Source: Cytidiella melzeri | Lineage: Eukaryota; Basidiomycota; Agaricomycetes; Polyporales; Irpicaceae | NCBI GenBank assembly: GCA_022592445.1 | Contig: JABYQR010000307.1 | Coordinates: 1 to 53,459 of the forward strand | Length of the DNA stretch: 53,459 bases | Direction: 5' to 3' | Shown here: positions 1-10,255 of the stretch, in pieces | Layout of the letters: each line of letters opens with the position of its first letter | Position numbering within the stretch: the first letter of the stretch is position 1 | Notes under the pieces: model-generated | The model's input: the letters and a program-made list of their open reading frames with translations, nothing else | The model's database searches: none | Told to the model about the DNA's origin: nothing | Position numbers and translations under genes: made by a program

Positions 1-1093
1 CCGGGGACTCGAAGAGTGGAACGTGGAGAATGGACTGTTGTTGTTCCGGGGAAAGGTTTATGTCCCCAAAATGACGAGATCCGAAAAGAACTAGTTCAAA
101 GACATCATGACCTACCCGCCGCCGGACATCCGGGCAGGTACAAAGCACTAGTGCTACTATCTCGGAACTACTGGTGGCCCAGCATAACATGATTCATCGA
201 TAATTACGTAGACACATGTGACGCCTGTCAAAGAACTAAGAGGTACTCTGCCCCACCACGGGGTCCGCTCAATCCGTTAGATCCACCCAACGCTCCATGG
301 GAAAGTGTCACCACGGACTTCATTGTCAAACTACCACTGTATAAAAGATACGATTCCATCACGGTTGTGGTTGATTGAACAACGGCGCAGGTGCATTGCT
401 ACCCAGCACGGGAAAGCATGAAGACTCCTGAACACGTGCAGGATTATATTGCAAACGTGTTTTGACTCCACGGTGTACCTCGCCAGATGATCTCAGACCA
501 CGGATCAGTATTTGCGTCCAAGTTTCTCCGTGCTATCTACAATGCACTCAGAATAAAGTCATTCATGTCCACTACATATCATCCTCAGACAGATGGTAAA
601 ACCAAATGTATGAACCAAGAGATAGAACAGTATCTCCAAGTGTTCTGTTCTTTCCGACAGGATGACTGGGTAGACTGGTTGCCAATTGCAGAGTTTGTGC
701 TCAATAGCCGAGTACACTCGTCCACTGGAAATGCTCCCTTCGAGCTGATCTACGGGTGTTTACTGGAATTCCAGGTACCTCTCAATTTGGTATAAAATGT
801 CCCTGCCGCAGACAAACATCTTTGAACTTTGCGAGAAGCACAAGAAGACGCAAAAGCATCACTGCAACTCATGGCAGAACATATGGAAAAATTCCATGAT
901 CACGGATTTACAAAGACCCTGCAGTTCAAAGTTGGTTAAGGTTGACGTGGAATGTGAGAATCATCCAAAGGAACAGCCAGTGGCAAAACTAGCACCAAAA
1001 CAAGACAGTCCCTATGAAGTCTTAGAAAAGATTGGGGGCCTGAATTACCGGGTCAAACTCACCATTCGAGATAAGTGACACCCAGTAGTCCAC
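1..1093 (+). pseudogene. gypsy-1 integrase remnant
   Basis: This is the integrase part of a Ty3/gypsy Pol, entering from the left edge. Frame 1 reads a zinc-finger region (AAGHPGRYK, then YWWPS, then CDACQ) and an integrase core (VTTDFIVKLP, then MISDHGSVFASKF). YHPQTDGKTKCMNQEIEQYL follows; the third catalytic residue, normally Glu after the Gly-Lys, reads Thr here (GKTKCMN for the usual GKTERVN). Three in-frame TGA codons break the core at 190-192, 376-378 and 463-465, and further stops follow from 793 onward. The region from 797 is readable only in pieces across frames. The element continues into the chromodomain and LTR downstream, so this is the 3' half of an element whose 5' half lies outside the window. 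Confidence 0.85.
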
Positions 1094-1510
1094 GTGGATA
1101 GGTTGCTGCCAGCCAAGATGGCAAGTTTGGTCCCTAAACGGGAATTTCCTGAACCCAAGCCAATTCTGGTTGACGAAGAAGAGGAGTACGAGGTAGAACA
1201 GATTCTGGACTCAAGGATCTTTAGGCGAGAGAAGAAGTTTCAGTATTGTGTCAAGTGGAAAGGATACCCAGAATCAGAAAACTCCTGGGAACCAGCAACC
1301 AACATCACTCATGCCGATGAAGCTGTTAAAGACTTCCACAGACAACACCCAGGAGCTCCACAGCCAATTGCTGCATCTTTATTCTTGGCCATGAATTTCC
1401 AACCAGTCAACAAGAATGTTGAGAAATTACCTTCAGAAACCTTACAACGCGTATCCTTGTGGGAAGACGGAAAAGACTCAACTCCTGCCTTCCGGAGAAA
1501 AGGCCTTTAG
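1094..1510 (+). pseudogene. gypsy-1 integrase C-terminal chromodomain
   Basis: Open reading frame of 138 codons carrying a chromodomain, the targeting module at the C-terminus of chromovirus integrases that binds methylated histone tails. The signature is YEVEQILDSRIFRR, then QYCVKWKGYPESENSWEP, then a helix ending DFHRQHPGAP. Chromatin-binding aromatics (Y at the start, W of VKWKGY, W of NSWEP) are present. It is the tail of the Pol polyprotein rather than an independent gene, and the polypurine tract and 3' LTR follow directly. The chromodomain is intact although the integrase upstream has many stops. Confidence 0.85.
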
Positions 1511-1518
1511 GAGGGGGG
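1509..1518 (+). other. polypurine tract of gypsy-1
   Basis: AGGAGGGGGG lies three bases before the LTR start TGTCATGAAC. The same ten bases precede the 3' LTR of gypsy-2 (39620-39629) and, reversed, that of its sister at 48902-48911, so gypsy-1 belongs to the same broad lineage. It primes plus-strand synthesis. Confidence 0.8.
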
Positions 1519-1521
1519 TAA

Positions 1522-1999
1522 TGTCATGAACATGCACACTTTTTCCTTTCCTTATCTTATGTTATCGATGGCACATGGCTCCTGCATGTGATCAAGTACA
1601 TGTGACAGACTGGTCACATGATCATAGAAGGTGCTGGAACACTGTGGAACATTGTAGAACATCGCACCATAGCACACCATACGTTCCCACGGCAGTGTTA
1701 GGAGTACAGACCCCGTACCAGGGGTCCTTGTCTGAGATGTATATAAACCTACCCTGTAGCTCCCTAAAGATCTCAGATTCTACCTCCTGGTCTTTAGGTG
1801 ACGTCCACTTTGTACCTAGTCCATCACTGTACTAATATATCCTGGTCTTTAGCTCATTGTTAGCTACTTGTTTGTTGTTGTTTCTCCTTCATCATCACCA
1901 TTTCCCTTGTTTTCATTGTTCACGCGAGTTCGCTCGTTGTTCCTCCACCCCCGTTGTCACTTCCTCGCTCTTCATAAGAGTTTAGTTGTGTTCTTGACA
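1522..1999 (+). repeat. 3' LTR of gypsy-1
   Basis: Starts TGTCATGAAC directly after the polypurine tract and contains a TATA box (TATATAAA, 1740-1747). A CT-rich stretch with two 'CCTGGTCTTTAG' copies follows, like the 'GGTCTTTACTGGGCTAG' motifs in the gypsy-2 LTR. The right end is uncertain: TTGACA at 1994-1999 gives a TG...CA element of 478 bp, but no second LTR is available for comparison. Confidence 0.6.
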
Positions 2000-2056
2000 T
2001 GTGAAAAACAAACGCAAGTTGCCCAGAAGCCTATACTACGGTGCGTCACATCCTGT

Positions 2057-2189
2057 TGTGATGGTTACTACTGGAGTTACCATATACAGCTGCATAATTC
2101 CCTTATCATGACTGTGGGAACTCTGCTACCTTGAAGTGTCCTTGTAACAAGGCGTGGGAAACTACATATTATATCACATAGTTTTAACA
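2057..2189 (-). repeat. 3' LTR start of the minus-strand copia element
   Basis: Read on the minus strand it begins TGTTAAAACTATG just after a polypurine tract (CAGTGGGAG, 2190-2198) and 10 bp after the Pol stop codon. About 133 bp are nearly identical, in inverted orientation, to the start of the LTR at 13538. Similarity stops near 2057, so the LTR is truncated or diverged there. Confidence 0.7.
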
Positions 2190-2208
2190 CTCCCACTGAA
2201 CCGTTACA

Positions 2209-3185
2209 TTAGTGAGTGTTTAGATCAATTAGACCTAATCTCCCACTGAAGTATGATTGCTTCTGAAATGCCAATGACTTTGTCATGATATCTCCAATTT
2301 GTTCTTCAGATGGAACTGCATATAGTTCGGCATTCTTATTATTGACAAACTGCCTAACAAAATGATATCGAATGTCAATATGCTTTGAGTGTGACTCTAT
2401 CTTTGGATTCTTGGTGAAATAAACAGCACCATGATTATCACAGCATAGAGTAATAGGCTCTTGCTGTTCTAAATCCAATTCTTTGAGCACGGTGCACAAC
2501 CAAGTCCATTGCTTGGAAGCTTTGCACAAGGCCATGAATTCTGATTCCATTGATGATAGAGCAACAGTTTTCTGCTTTTTAGAAGTCCAGGAAATTGCTC
2601 CTTCAGCCAATGGAAATACATACCCTGTTGTCGAATGTCTATCATCTTTATTCTCAGCCCAGTCTGCGTCCGAATTACCACCAATACCAGCATTACTTGA
2701 TCCATTATACTTGACCACATAGGACTGTGTTCCAAGCAAATATCTCAGTATATTTTTAGCTGATTTGTAATGATGGTCAGTTGGATTTGACATGTACTGT
2801 GAAAGACGTATGACTGCATATGAAATGTCTGGTCTAGTACCAATCATAACATATATAAGCGTGCCAATCAACGCTTGATACTGTCTCAGTAAGCCAGAGC
2901 CTGCTTTGTAGTCAGAGTTTGCCTTCTGTAGTACAGCACCTGAAGGTAATGGTGTCCGAGCAGGATTAGCATTTGCCATATTAAATTGTTTCAAAGCCTC
3001 TTGTATATACGACTCTTGGTCAAGTAGAATCATTTTAGCTTTACGATCTCTCTGCACACGCATTCCTGGAATAAGCTTAGCTTCTCCTAAGTCACGCATC
3101 TCATAGCGGTCCATGAGATTTTTCTTAAGTGCAGACATAGCAAGTTTACTATTTCCTATCGGAAATATATCGTCAACATATAGAA
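2209..3185 (-). pseudogene. copia reverse transcriptase C-terminus and RNase H
   Basis: The open part encodes the copia RT palm (LYVDDIF, catalytic YVDD, at 3185-3165), the connection (YEMRDLGEAK, then QESYIQEALKQFNM), then RPDISYAVIRLSQYMSNPT. RNase H follows with GNSDADWAENKDDRHSTTGY (catalytic Asp), SSMESEFMAL (Glu) and LCCDNHGAV (Asp). The terminal KHIDIRYHFVR and the stop at 2209 match the usual copia end. The frame is broken just upstream, between 3185 and 3235, where the RT N-terminus lies in another frame. Confidence 0.85.
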
Positions 3186-3234
3186 TGAGAATTAAATACC
3201 CCCATTGTTGCCATTACATGTAAACACCAGCATC

Positions 3235-3918
3235 TTAATGAATCCGGTCAAAACCCAATTCTATCAGAGTGTTATGAATTTTGATATCCCATGTTCGTGA
3301 AGCTTGTTTAAGTTCATAAATGGCTTTCTTAAGCAAACAAACATGGTTCTCCGTTCCCTTCTCCACAAAACCTTCTGTTTGTTCCATATAGATTTCTTTG
3401 TCCAGTTCGCCGTAAAGGAAAGCTGTTTTCACATCCAATGCCTCGATTTCCCAATCTTCGAGTGCAGCTATAGCTAGTAGCATGCGTATAGATTCAAAAC
3501 GTGCGACTGGTGAGAAAGTTTCTTGATAATCAATTCCTTCAACTTGGGTGAATCCTTTTGCAACAAGACGCACTTTATATCAACCATCAGACTTTACGGT
3601 AAAGACCCATTTGCATTTCACAATTTTGCATGATGCGTCTGGTCGTTGTACAAGCGTCCAAGTTTTGTTCTTCATTTGATAATCAATCTTGTCTTGTGCA
3701 GCAGCAAACCATTGATCCTGGTCATCTCTTTTCATTGCCTGCTTCCACATCTGTGGATATTCATTAATTGAATAAGCAGTGATTGAATTAAGAGTATCAT
3801 CATCAATGCTTACAGAATCATCATCATCAGTCAAACCTCCTGATAGAGTTTGATGTTCTGGACCTGGTTCAACGGAAGGTGATCTCAAGGGTTGACGTGA
3901 TGATGTTCCTGATTGCAA
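3235..3918 (-). pseudogene. copia reverse transcriptase N-terminus
   Basis: Two adjacent frames encode the RT fingers. The first (3918-3580) ends with KRDDQDQWFAAAQDKIDYQM, then TWTLVQRP and KCKWVFTVK. The second (3573-3235) reads RLVAKGFTQVEGIDYQETFS, PVARFESIRMLLAIAA and DVKTAFLYGELDKEIYMEQ (catalytic DVKTAFL). An in-frame break separates them at 3574-3579. These are the standard copia RT motifs in order. Confidence 0.85.
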
Positions 3919-4324
3919 AGATATCCGTAATCTGCATGGCCCTGCAATTGGAGATCTCGCGCATGTTCTCGAGTTCCATTAAGCTCTCAAACAAAGCTCA
4001 TTTTGTTCTTCCTTTTCTTCCTTGGCCACTTGCTTTTCTAAAGCTTTCTGCATATCCACAGGCCGCATGGAAAGTTTAGGATTTTTCCAGCAGTTGAACA
4101 TTTGTTCTGGTTGATAGGTGGTTTGATTTGTGGTTGTGGTTCTTTATCAAGTAACAGAGCTGAAGGGAATAGCTGCTGTTGTCGAGAAAGATGAGTAGGT
4201 GTTTGGTGCTCTTGATGATCATCATCTCCATCATCAGAATCTTGGTGACCTTGTTCATCATTCTCTTCAAAAGGTGAAAAATTATTGTGTGGAGGAACAG
4301 TGTTATTATCACTGTTATCCCTGA
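3919..4324 (-). pseudogene. copia Pol linker between integrase and RT, decayed
   Basis: Low-complexity, Gln/Asn/Asp-rich reading frames without a recognised domain, lying where copia Pol normally has its variable linker. No independent gene is seen on either strand. Confidence 0.45.
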
Positions 4325-4627
4325 CTAAAGGTTGTTTGGAAGGATTAATATCTTTACGATACGGAAATGAGTCTCGTCAAATACTGCATTGCAAGCAATG
4401 ACAATTTGCTGTTTATTCCAGAACCGGTAACCCTTTACACCCGGTTCATATCCAATGAATATCATAGGAGTTGCTTTTGGTGACAACTTGTTCTGACGAC
4501 TCTTGATCAGTACATGGATGTATGCACAACATCCAAATACACAAAGCATTGAGATATCTGGTTTTATACCCAGAAAACTCTCTATAGGTGTCTGCCAGTT
4601 TAGTTGCACATCAGGTGACTGATTATT
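4325..4627 (-). pseudogene. copia integrase C-terminus
   Basis: Reads LNWQTPIESFLGIKPDIS, then VFGCCAYIHV, then FIGYEPGVKGYRFWN, the conserved tail of copia integrase. Position 4627 is the left breakpoint of the Helentron: upstream codons of the same frame resume at 10302 on the other side of the insertion. Codons beyond 4628 in this open frame are Helentron sequence read through by chance. Confidence 0.85.
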
Positions 4628-4641
4628 ACGATTCCTGAAGA
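4628..4641 (+). repeat. left asymmetric terminal inverted repeat of the Helentron
   Basis: ACGATTCCTGAAGA, matching 10256-10269 in inverse over 14 of 14 bases. It abuts copia codons exactly. Confidence 0.75.
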
Positions 4642-5168
4642 ATGAAGAAGAATCGTTCCAGTTCGCACCAGCGCATTGATGCTTTTTCAGATGTGACCTT
4701 TTTGTCCCCCAAACTGTGGGAATTTGATGGGGTAATACATGCGGTAATAAATTTTGTAACAGTGTGGTGTAATGATTTGATGGTGTTTCATTTGCTTTGT
4801 TATTCACTCTACAAATGCGTGTGATGAGCTGAATCTCCCATCAAAAATCTGTTTTTGTTTTTTGTATCGAACACATGTACATGAATAGACACAAATTTTA
4901 CATCATCAGATAGTCCTGCCCTTCAGCAACACACCGACATAAAAATCTTCTTGGTTGAACCCAACGTTGGGGATATACAGTCAATGTACTGATAAAAATT
5001 GCTCAGACTCCGTTTGAAACCCCACTGATCTTTTTCTTGCAGATTATCACATGATTTTTGGCTATCCGGTTTGTACCTATCACATAGTTTTCAAGCGGCT
5101 GCTGCCACATCGGGCCGATTTCCCCTCTCTCTGATAGCAAACCTTATAATAGTCAGTAGGTAACGCTC
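4642..5168. other. Helentron 5' subterminal region, non-coding
   Basis: No gene recognised. The first ~90 bp (to the AAACTGTGGGAATTTGATGG stretch) recur, reversed and diverged, at 16008-16779, 17190-17215 and 19785-19860, which marks them as the family's 5' subterminal sequence. Confidence 0.6.
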
Positions 5169-5432
5169 TAGTGTTGCGTCGAAAATAGGGATGTAATTTA
5201 CTGTCAGTAAATAATGGATTACTTACATGGTAATTTACATATCTTACATCTGATTGCTCCCGAGCTATGTAAGTAAATGTAAATAAAGGTCGTCGGGCGC
5301 ACAGATGTCACACATGCTACAAAACACAACGTCGGGAGACCAGACGTTTCACAGGCCGAAAAATTCATGATTTTTTCCCTACGTTGTTGAAGACTTGAAC
5401 GGCCTTTGTGCTGAGTCCCCACCACTATCAGA

Positions 5433-6299
5433 ATGAGCTCCGAGCCTGCTAAAACAGACAACCCGTTGGTTATAGACTACGCTGCCAATGAGGACCGTCT
5501 TGCTCAAGATGACGCATTTCTTTCACGTCTGAGCATCAGTCTGGACCTGGACCCGCACATCCGTCGTCTTCACGATGGAATGACCGTTGCAGAGGTCCTC
5601 CAACTTGCCCTCCCAGATGCCGCGCTTTCTGATTCAGACCCGCCCGCATTCTCCAGCACTCCTCCCGTATTTTCCGAGTTAAACTGGGCTCGCCTACAAG
5701 CACACGCCCTGCCATCACGCAAGGTCGTAGATAGGCTAAAATATGGTGAACTTGATGCATGGACAGCAGGAGAAAGATCCATCACGTACCACGGTGTCTT
5801 CTTTCCATTCGCTGTTCTCACTTGCTGGGACTTACTTCATAGTGCCGCAAAGTCACGCACGGAGTGGGAGCGCACTCTATCATGGACTAAGCGACTCCTT
5901 GAACAGAAGGCGAGTGTGTCGAACGAGGGTGTCCGCGGTTTCATCGAGAACACAGCCGAGCTTGCTAGAAGCCTGCGCTGGAACGGGGCCACTATACTCG
6001 ATCGTGTCCGCGTTGGAAACAGGGAGTTGGCCACGCTTCTATCCGACTGCCGGATCACGGACGATATCCTTGATCTCTGTCTTAGTGTCCTCCGACACGA
6101 CGTGCAAGAAGCAACTCACTTGTCAAGTCCTGCGCCGCGCATCCTCCAGATCAAGGGCACACTGAAACTCAAGTTCCTATATTGTGATCGCAGCTATCTG
6201 GACAATAGCTCTACTCGTGTACCCAGAAAGTCGTACATTGTCGGCCCCATGAGGTCGACCTTCACTCCTACTGGAATACCGCGCCTGACCCATCCTTGA
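5433..6299 (+). CDS. unknown protein, possibly the N-terminal part of a Ulp1-like (C48) protein
   Basis: A 288-codon frame with an ATG in good context, GC-rich compared with the AT-rich Helentron around it. It is Asp/Glu/Ser-rich at the start (DDAFLSRLSISLDLDPHIRR), then has GVFFPFAVLTCWDLLHSAAK and SLRWNGATILDRV. LATLLSDCRITDDILDLCL resembles the 'LL.. WLSDD.ID..L' entry of Ulp1/SUMO-protease-like proteins common in basidiomycete transposons. The catalytic His-Asp-Cys region is not present, and the last ~50 residues look like unrelated read-through. So it is either truncated or a different family. It lies inside the TIR element and could be its cargo. Confidence 0.45.
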   Translation: MSSEPAKTDNPLVIDYAANEDRLAQDDAFLSRLSISLDLDPHIRRLHDGMTVAEVLQLALPDAALSDSDPPAFSSTPPVFSELNWARLQAHALPSRKVVDRLKYGELDAWTAGERSITYHGVFFPFAVLTCWDLLHSAAKSRTEWERTLSWTKRLLEQKASVSNEGVRGFIENTAELARSLRWNGATILDRVRVGNRELATLLSDCRITDDILDLCLSVLRHDVQEATHLSSPAPRILQIKGTLKLKFLYCDRSYLDNSSTRVPRKSYIVGPMRSTFTPTGIPRLTHP

Positions 6300-6439
6300 A
6301 CCTGCTTTTTCCCCGTTACAATTTGCACACCCTCTGAGGTGCAACTCACCAACTTCGGATCGTCGTGTAGTAGTGGTTGCTCACGCAACTTCGGTGCATG
6401 TCTTGAGGAATCACGTTGACATGTGGAGTAGGGAGACAT

Positions 6440-6553
6440 TTCCAGGCAACATTGTCAGTGTAGCATCAGAGGCATAGACGACAACACACACCTTGTACTC
6501 TTCGTACAACAGCGGTGGACCTCGACACGTTGTCAAAGTTGGGGTGGATGGCG
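6440..6553 (+). repeat. direct repeat copy A (~114 bp)
   Basis: Starts TTCCAGGCAACATTGTCAGT and ends GGGGTGGATGGCGA; repeated at 6981-7095 with only a few substitutions. Non-coding as far as can be seen. Confidence 0.85.
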
Positions 6554-6980
6554 ATCCATTCGCACCTTCTCCTCGCCTCAGCAGCCGCTGCGTTCCAAGA
6601 GCCCGGGGTCACCACGTACACCACGGAGTTCGCGGGCTCCTGCATACCTCGCAAGGGAGTTGGGGATACCTGTCGAGGAGGATGACTTACCTGGAGAGCT
6701 TCGACCGCCACAAATGCCTGCAGCAGTACAGCCTCGCTCAAGGAACAGCTCGATGAATGGACGCATCAGCGCGCAGGACTTCAATTTTGGGTGAGTGCTT
6801 GGGGAGGGCCCGGAGAGGTCATACTCTACCGTGAGTTCTCAACGTGTCTGGCCGGGATAGGGTATAATTGGAGTGCCGCACAGGTTATGCTGGCGCAACA
6901 GGGGAAGTGGAAGCCTTGCCAACCGTCCGCGGCGAATCGCTGTGTTGCTCACTGAGTGTGCAACCCGAGCGGTGCTCATC

Positions 6981-7095
6981 TTCCAGGCGACATCGTCAGT
7001 GTAGCATCAGAGGCATAGACGACAACACACACCTTGTACTCTTCGTGCAACAGCTGTGGACCTCGACACGTCGTCGAAGTTGGGGTGGATGGCGA
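6981..7095 (+). repeat. direct repeat copy B (~115 bp)
   Basis: Second copy of 6440-6553, about 540 bp downstream, in the same orientation inside the TIR element. Confidence 0.85.
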
Positions 7096-7325
7096 GTGGC
7101 AAAAGCAAAGTCCATTAAACGCTGATGTAAGTGGCTCCTCAATCCGTTCAGATTACTTACCATTACTGACCTTTAATTACCATTACTTACTGTTACTTAC
7201 TGCCCGGGACGGCATGGTCCGGCAACGGTAAGAAACATTACTTACATCCTTTATTTACACTGAATCTGACCCTCAACAATTATTTACTTACCTTACATCT
7301 CCGTTGAATTATCGGCGCAACACTA

Positions 7326-7421
7326 GTGCTGACAGGCAAAAACTTACGTCCTCTTTTGAACAAGACGCGCGTTTTTGCGCGTCATTATTGAAAGAGGACG
7401 TAAGCTCTGGCCTGTCAGCAC
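7326..7421. repeat. 96-bp imperfect palindrome (foldback/MITE-like)
   Basis: The left arm GTGCTGACAGGC...CTTACGTCCTCTTT...GACGCGCG is mirrored by the right arm ending GTCAGCAC, with a short T-rich centre. It starts immediately after the right terminus of the TIR element. It would fold into a long hairpin as single-stranded DNA or RNA. Confidence 0.85.
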
Positions 7422-7557
7422 CAAGTTACGCTTTGTGGCGCATGAGGACAGTGCTCCCTCTGTTTTCCTCCCGCCTCTCACCTCCATACACTCGTTAACA
7501 CACATCCCACAGATTCACCACCTCCAGGCAAAATTGTCTCTTCGACTTTAGACACGT

Positions 7558-10184
7558 TTGATGTGTTATACCCACAAAATATACCTATCTCTCACCTGTC
7601 ATGCATACTACTACATTTTTATGGATGAAATAGCAATGATTGATTGTTTAAACTTATACAATATTAGCAGACAAATGTGTATGGCCTTGGACAATGAGCT
7701 GAACCATTTGGAGGGAAACATGTCATCTTTGCGGGAGACTTTGCACAGCTTCCCCCAGTATCAACAGGAAACGCCCTCTATTCAAGTACTGTTCAGTCTG
7801 TTATCCATACAACACAGTCTCATAAGGATCAGCAAGCTGCTTTAGGTAAATCAATATGGCATCAGTTTACCACTGCGGTCATCTTACGCACCAACATGAG
7901 ACAAAATTCACAGACAGATGAAGATGCAAAATTCCGCACTTTGCTAGAAAACGTAAGGTACAAGTCTTGTACCAATGAAGATATTACTTTTCTGCAAACC
8001 AGAATAGCTGGTATTTCAAAAAATCGACCAAAGTGGTCAAATACTGTGTTCTGTAACGTGTCAACTATAACATCTTACAATTCAAGTAGAGATAAATTCA
8101 ATGACAGAGGCACAGAACAATTCTTGCAAGAGGCCCATCAAACTCTGAGTTATTTTTACTTTGTAGATCGTTATAGCTCCAACAATGATGAGACAAAGCT
8201 TTCAACTTCAACAAAGATCCGTAAAACAAAATCAGATCCATCACGGAATACTGACCGCCTTTGTCCACATGATCAAGCTGTGTTTTGGTCATTGCCTCCA
8301 AGCAATACTGGAAACCATCCTGGCAAATTAGGTACTTGTATAGGAATGCCTATTATGATTAAGAAGAACAAAGCAACAGAGTGTGGTGTGACTAATGGAG
8401 CAGAAGGTGTTGTAGTTGGGTGGAAATCTCAGCCTATAGACACAAATCACAGCACATTAGATGTGTTGTTTGTAAAGCTAACTTCACCACCAATACCAAT
8501 CAAACTGGATGGATTGGAACCTGATGTGGTGCCTGTCACAGCAGAACCTATAAATGTAATTTGTAAGCTTCCTGATGGCATGCGAAGAACGATAAACCGC
8601 GTACAAGTGCCAGTAATAGTAAATTTTGGCATGACAGACTATGCATCCCAAGGTCGGACAAGGAAGTACAATGTTGTTGACATACACAATTGTCGCAGTC
8701 ACCAGTCTATATATACTTGCTTATCAAGAGGTTCAACATATCAGGGTACTCTTATTGCTCAAGATTTCTCAGATAAACACATGACTGGGGGATTGTCTGG
8801 ATATTTGAGACAGGAGTTCCGAGAGTTAGAATTGCTAGATGAAATTACAAGATTGCGTTTTGAAAAGAAATTACCCAAGGGTGTAGGCAGTACAACACGG
8901 AACCATCTAATATCATCATATAGATATGCAAGAGGAAGTGACTATGTTCCTAGAACAATGCTTAGTCTGTTACAATGGGATTCAATCAACACGTATGATA
9001 TTGGTAATCCATTCCAAGAAGCAGAATGGCAAGTACTTGACAAAAACAAAAGACTGACAAAACAATCTACATCTAAACCTGAATCCAGCAAGAAAAAACC
9101 GTTGGGAGTCAATACTGATGCCAAACAATATATTCCTGCTCAGGGTACTGTACAGATCAATCAACTGAGTAGGCTACAAGGTGTTCGTATACATTACAAG
9201 CGTAGACAGGAAGTAACTGAACATCAGGAAAATACCACCCAGTCATGTAAACGGCAGGAAACAAATATCAATGACCGTATACCTGTACTCAATGGCCCTA
9301 TGGGTTTTGTATGGGATGGTCAAACATATAGCTGTGCATTTGATAGTCTGTTCACTATTATATTGAGCATTATGAGGTATACGCCAGAAGAATGGTGTAA
9401 ATTAACATCAACAACAAATGAATATTTGAAAATATTTTGTGACATGTTTGAAGGTGTAGATCTTGACTCAGATGATATAGATAAAACTCGAGACCGTATA
9501 CAGCTTGCATTTCATTGTAAAGATCTAAGTGTGTTCTCAATCAGTACAACAGGCAATGATGTCAGAGAATTATGTGAATTTCTACTAAAAGCTGATGTTA
9601 GCTATATTGTCAAAACTGTGTACTGCGTTGTATGTCGAAACAAAAAATCTTCTAGCTTATTTTCCAACTGTCTAATGTGGCGATGTACAAATTCTGCAAG
9701 GAGAAATAAAGCAAAAGGAGCAGGAACGTGTAATGCTCAAACTACGTCTGCATGGATGACAGCTCTATTGAGAACAAAGTCTAGAAATAAATGCAGTGAC
9801 TGTCACAGCGTAATGGAGAATATATACAAATTTGATCATGCACCACCCTTCATTGCAATGTGTATAGAGGAATATCTGGTTGTCAGGTTTCAACATGTTA
9901 TTAATGTTAGTGGATACAATTACAAACTGCGTGGCATCATTTACTATGGAAATAATCACTATACATCTCGTATAGTCAGTGACAACGGAGATCTGTGGTT
10001 GCACAATGGTATAAGTACAGGTAGACATACAGAATATGATGGAAACATGATCAGTGTAAACTGCAACATGTTGGCAACAGCAAAACACGGTCGGACCAGT
10101 ACTGTAGCAATTTATACATGTTGTGATGTTGAAGATACCTGCGCAATAATGACATCTAATTTATTGATATCTATGATATTGTGA
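7558..10184 (+). pseudogene. Helentron helicase C-terminus fused to a cysteine-protease-like domain
   Basis: The start of the recognisable protein is helicase motif II, MDEIAM (about 7621), followed by YNISRQMCMAL. Around 7700-7706 the frame shifts and continues as GKHVIFAGDFAQLPPVSTGN (motif III region), then an unbroken 762-codon frame. This contains motifs V-VI of Pif1/Helitron helicases (DYASQGRTRKYNV near 8640, then YTCLSRGSTY). After a basic linker, CAFDSLFTIIL (near 9331) and LRGIIYYGNNHYTSRIV (near 9927) resemble the Cys box and His box of ubiquitin-specific (C19-like) proteases. Walker A and the Rep domain are absent upstream, and the frameshift makes it non-functional. Helentron proteins with extra cysteine-protease domains are known; assignment here to C19 rather than OTU is inference. 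Confidence 0.75.
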
Positions 10185-10255
10185 GACATGTAAAACCTGC
10201 GTGATATTGAATTCTGATTTATTGATATATATGATATTGTGAGAAATTTATCAAG

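Larger units (their letters stand above)
5169..7325. mobile_element. TIR element, hAT-like ends
   Basis: The left end TAGTGTTGCGTCGA (from 5169) is matched in inverse by the right end TCGGCGCAACACTA (to 7325). Similarity, with gaps, runs on for about 50 bp through GATGTAA and GTAAATAA. TAGTGTTGCG resembles hAT termini. No exact 8-bp target duplication adjoins the ends (TAACGCTC left, GTGCTGAC right). A partial match (TTACGCTT, from 7426) lies beyond the palindrome at 7326-7421, which may have inserted at the junction. It encloses the reading frame at 5433 and a direct duplication. No transposase was recognised. Confidence 0.5.
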
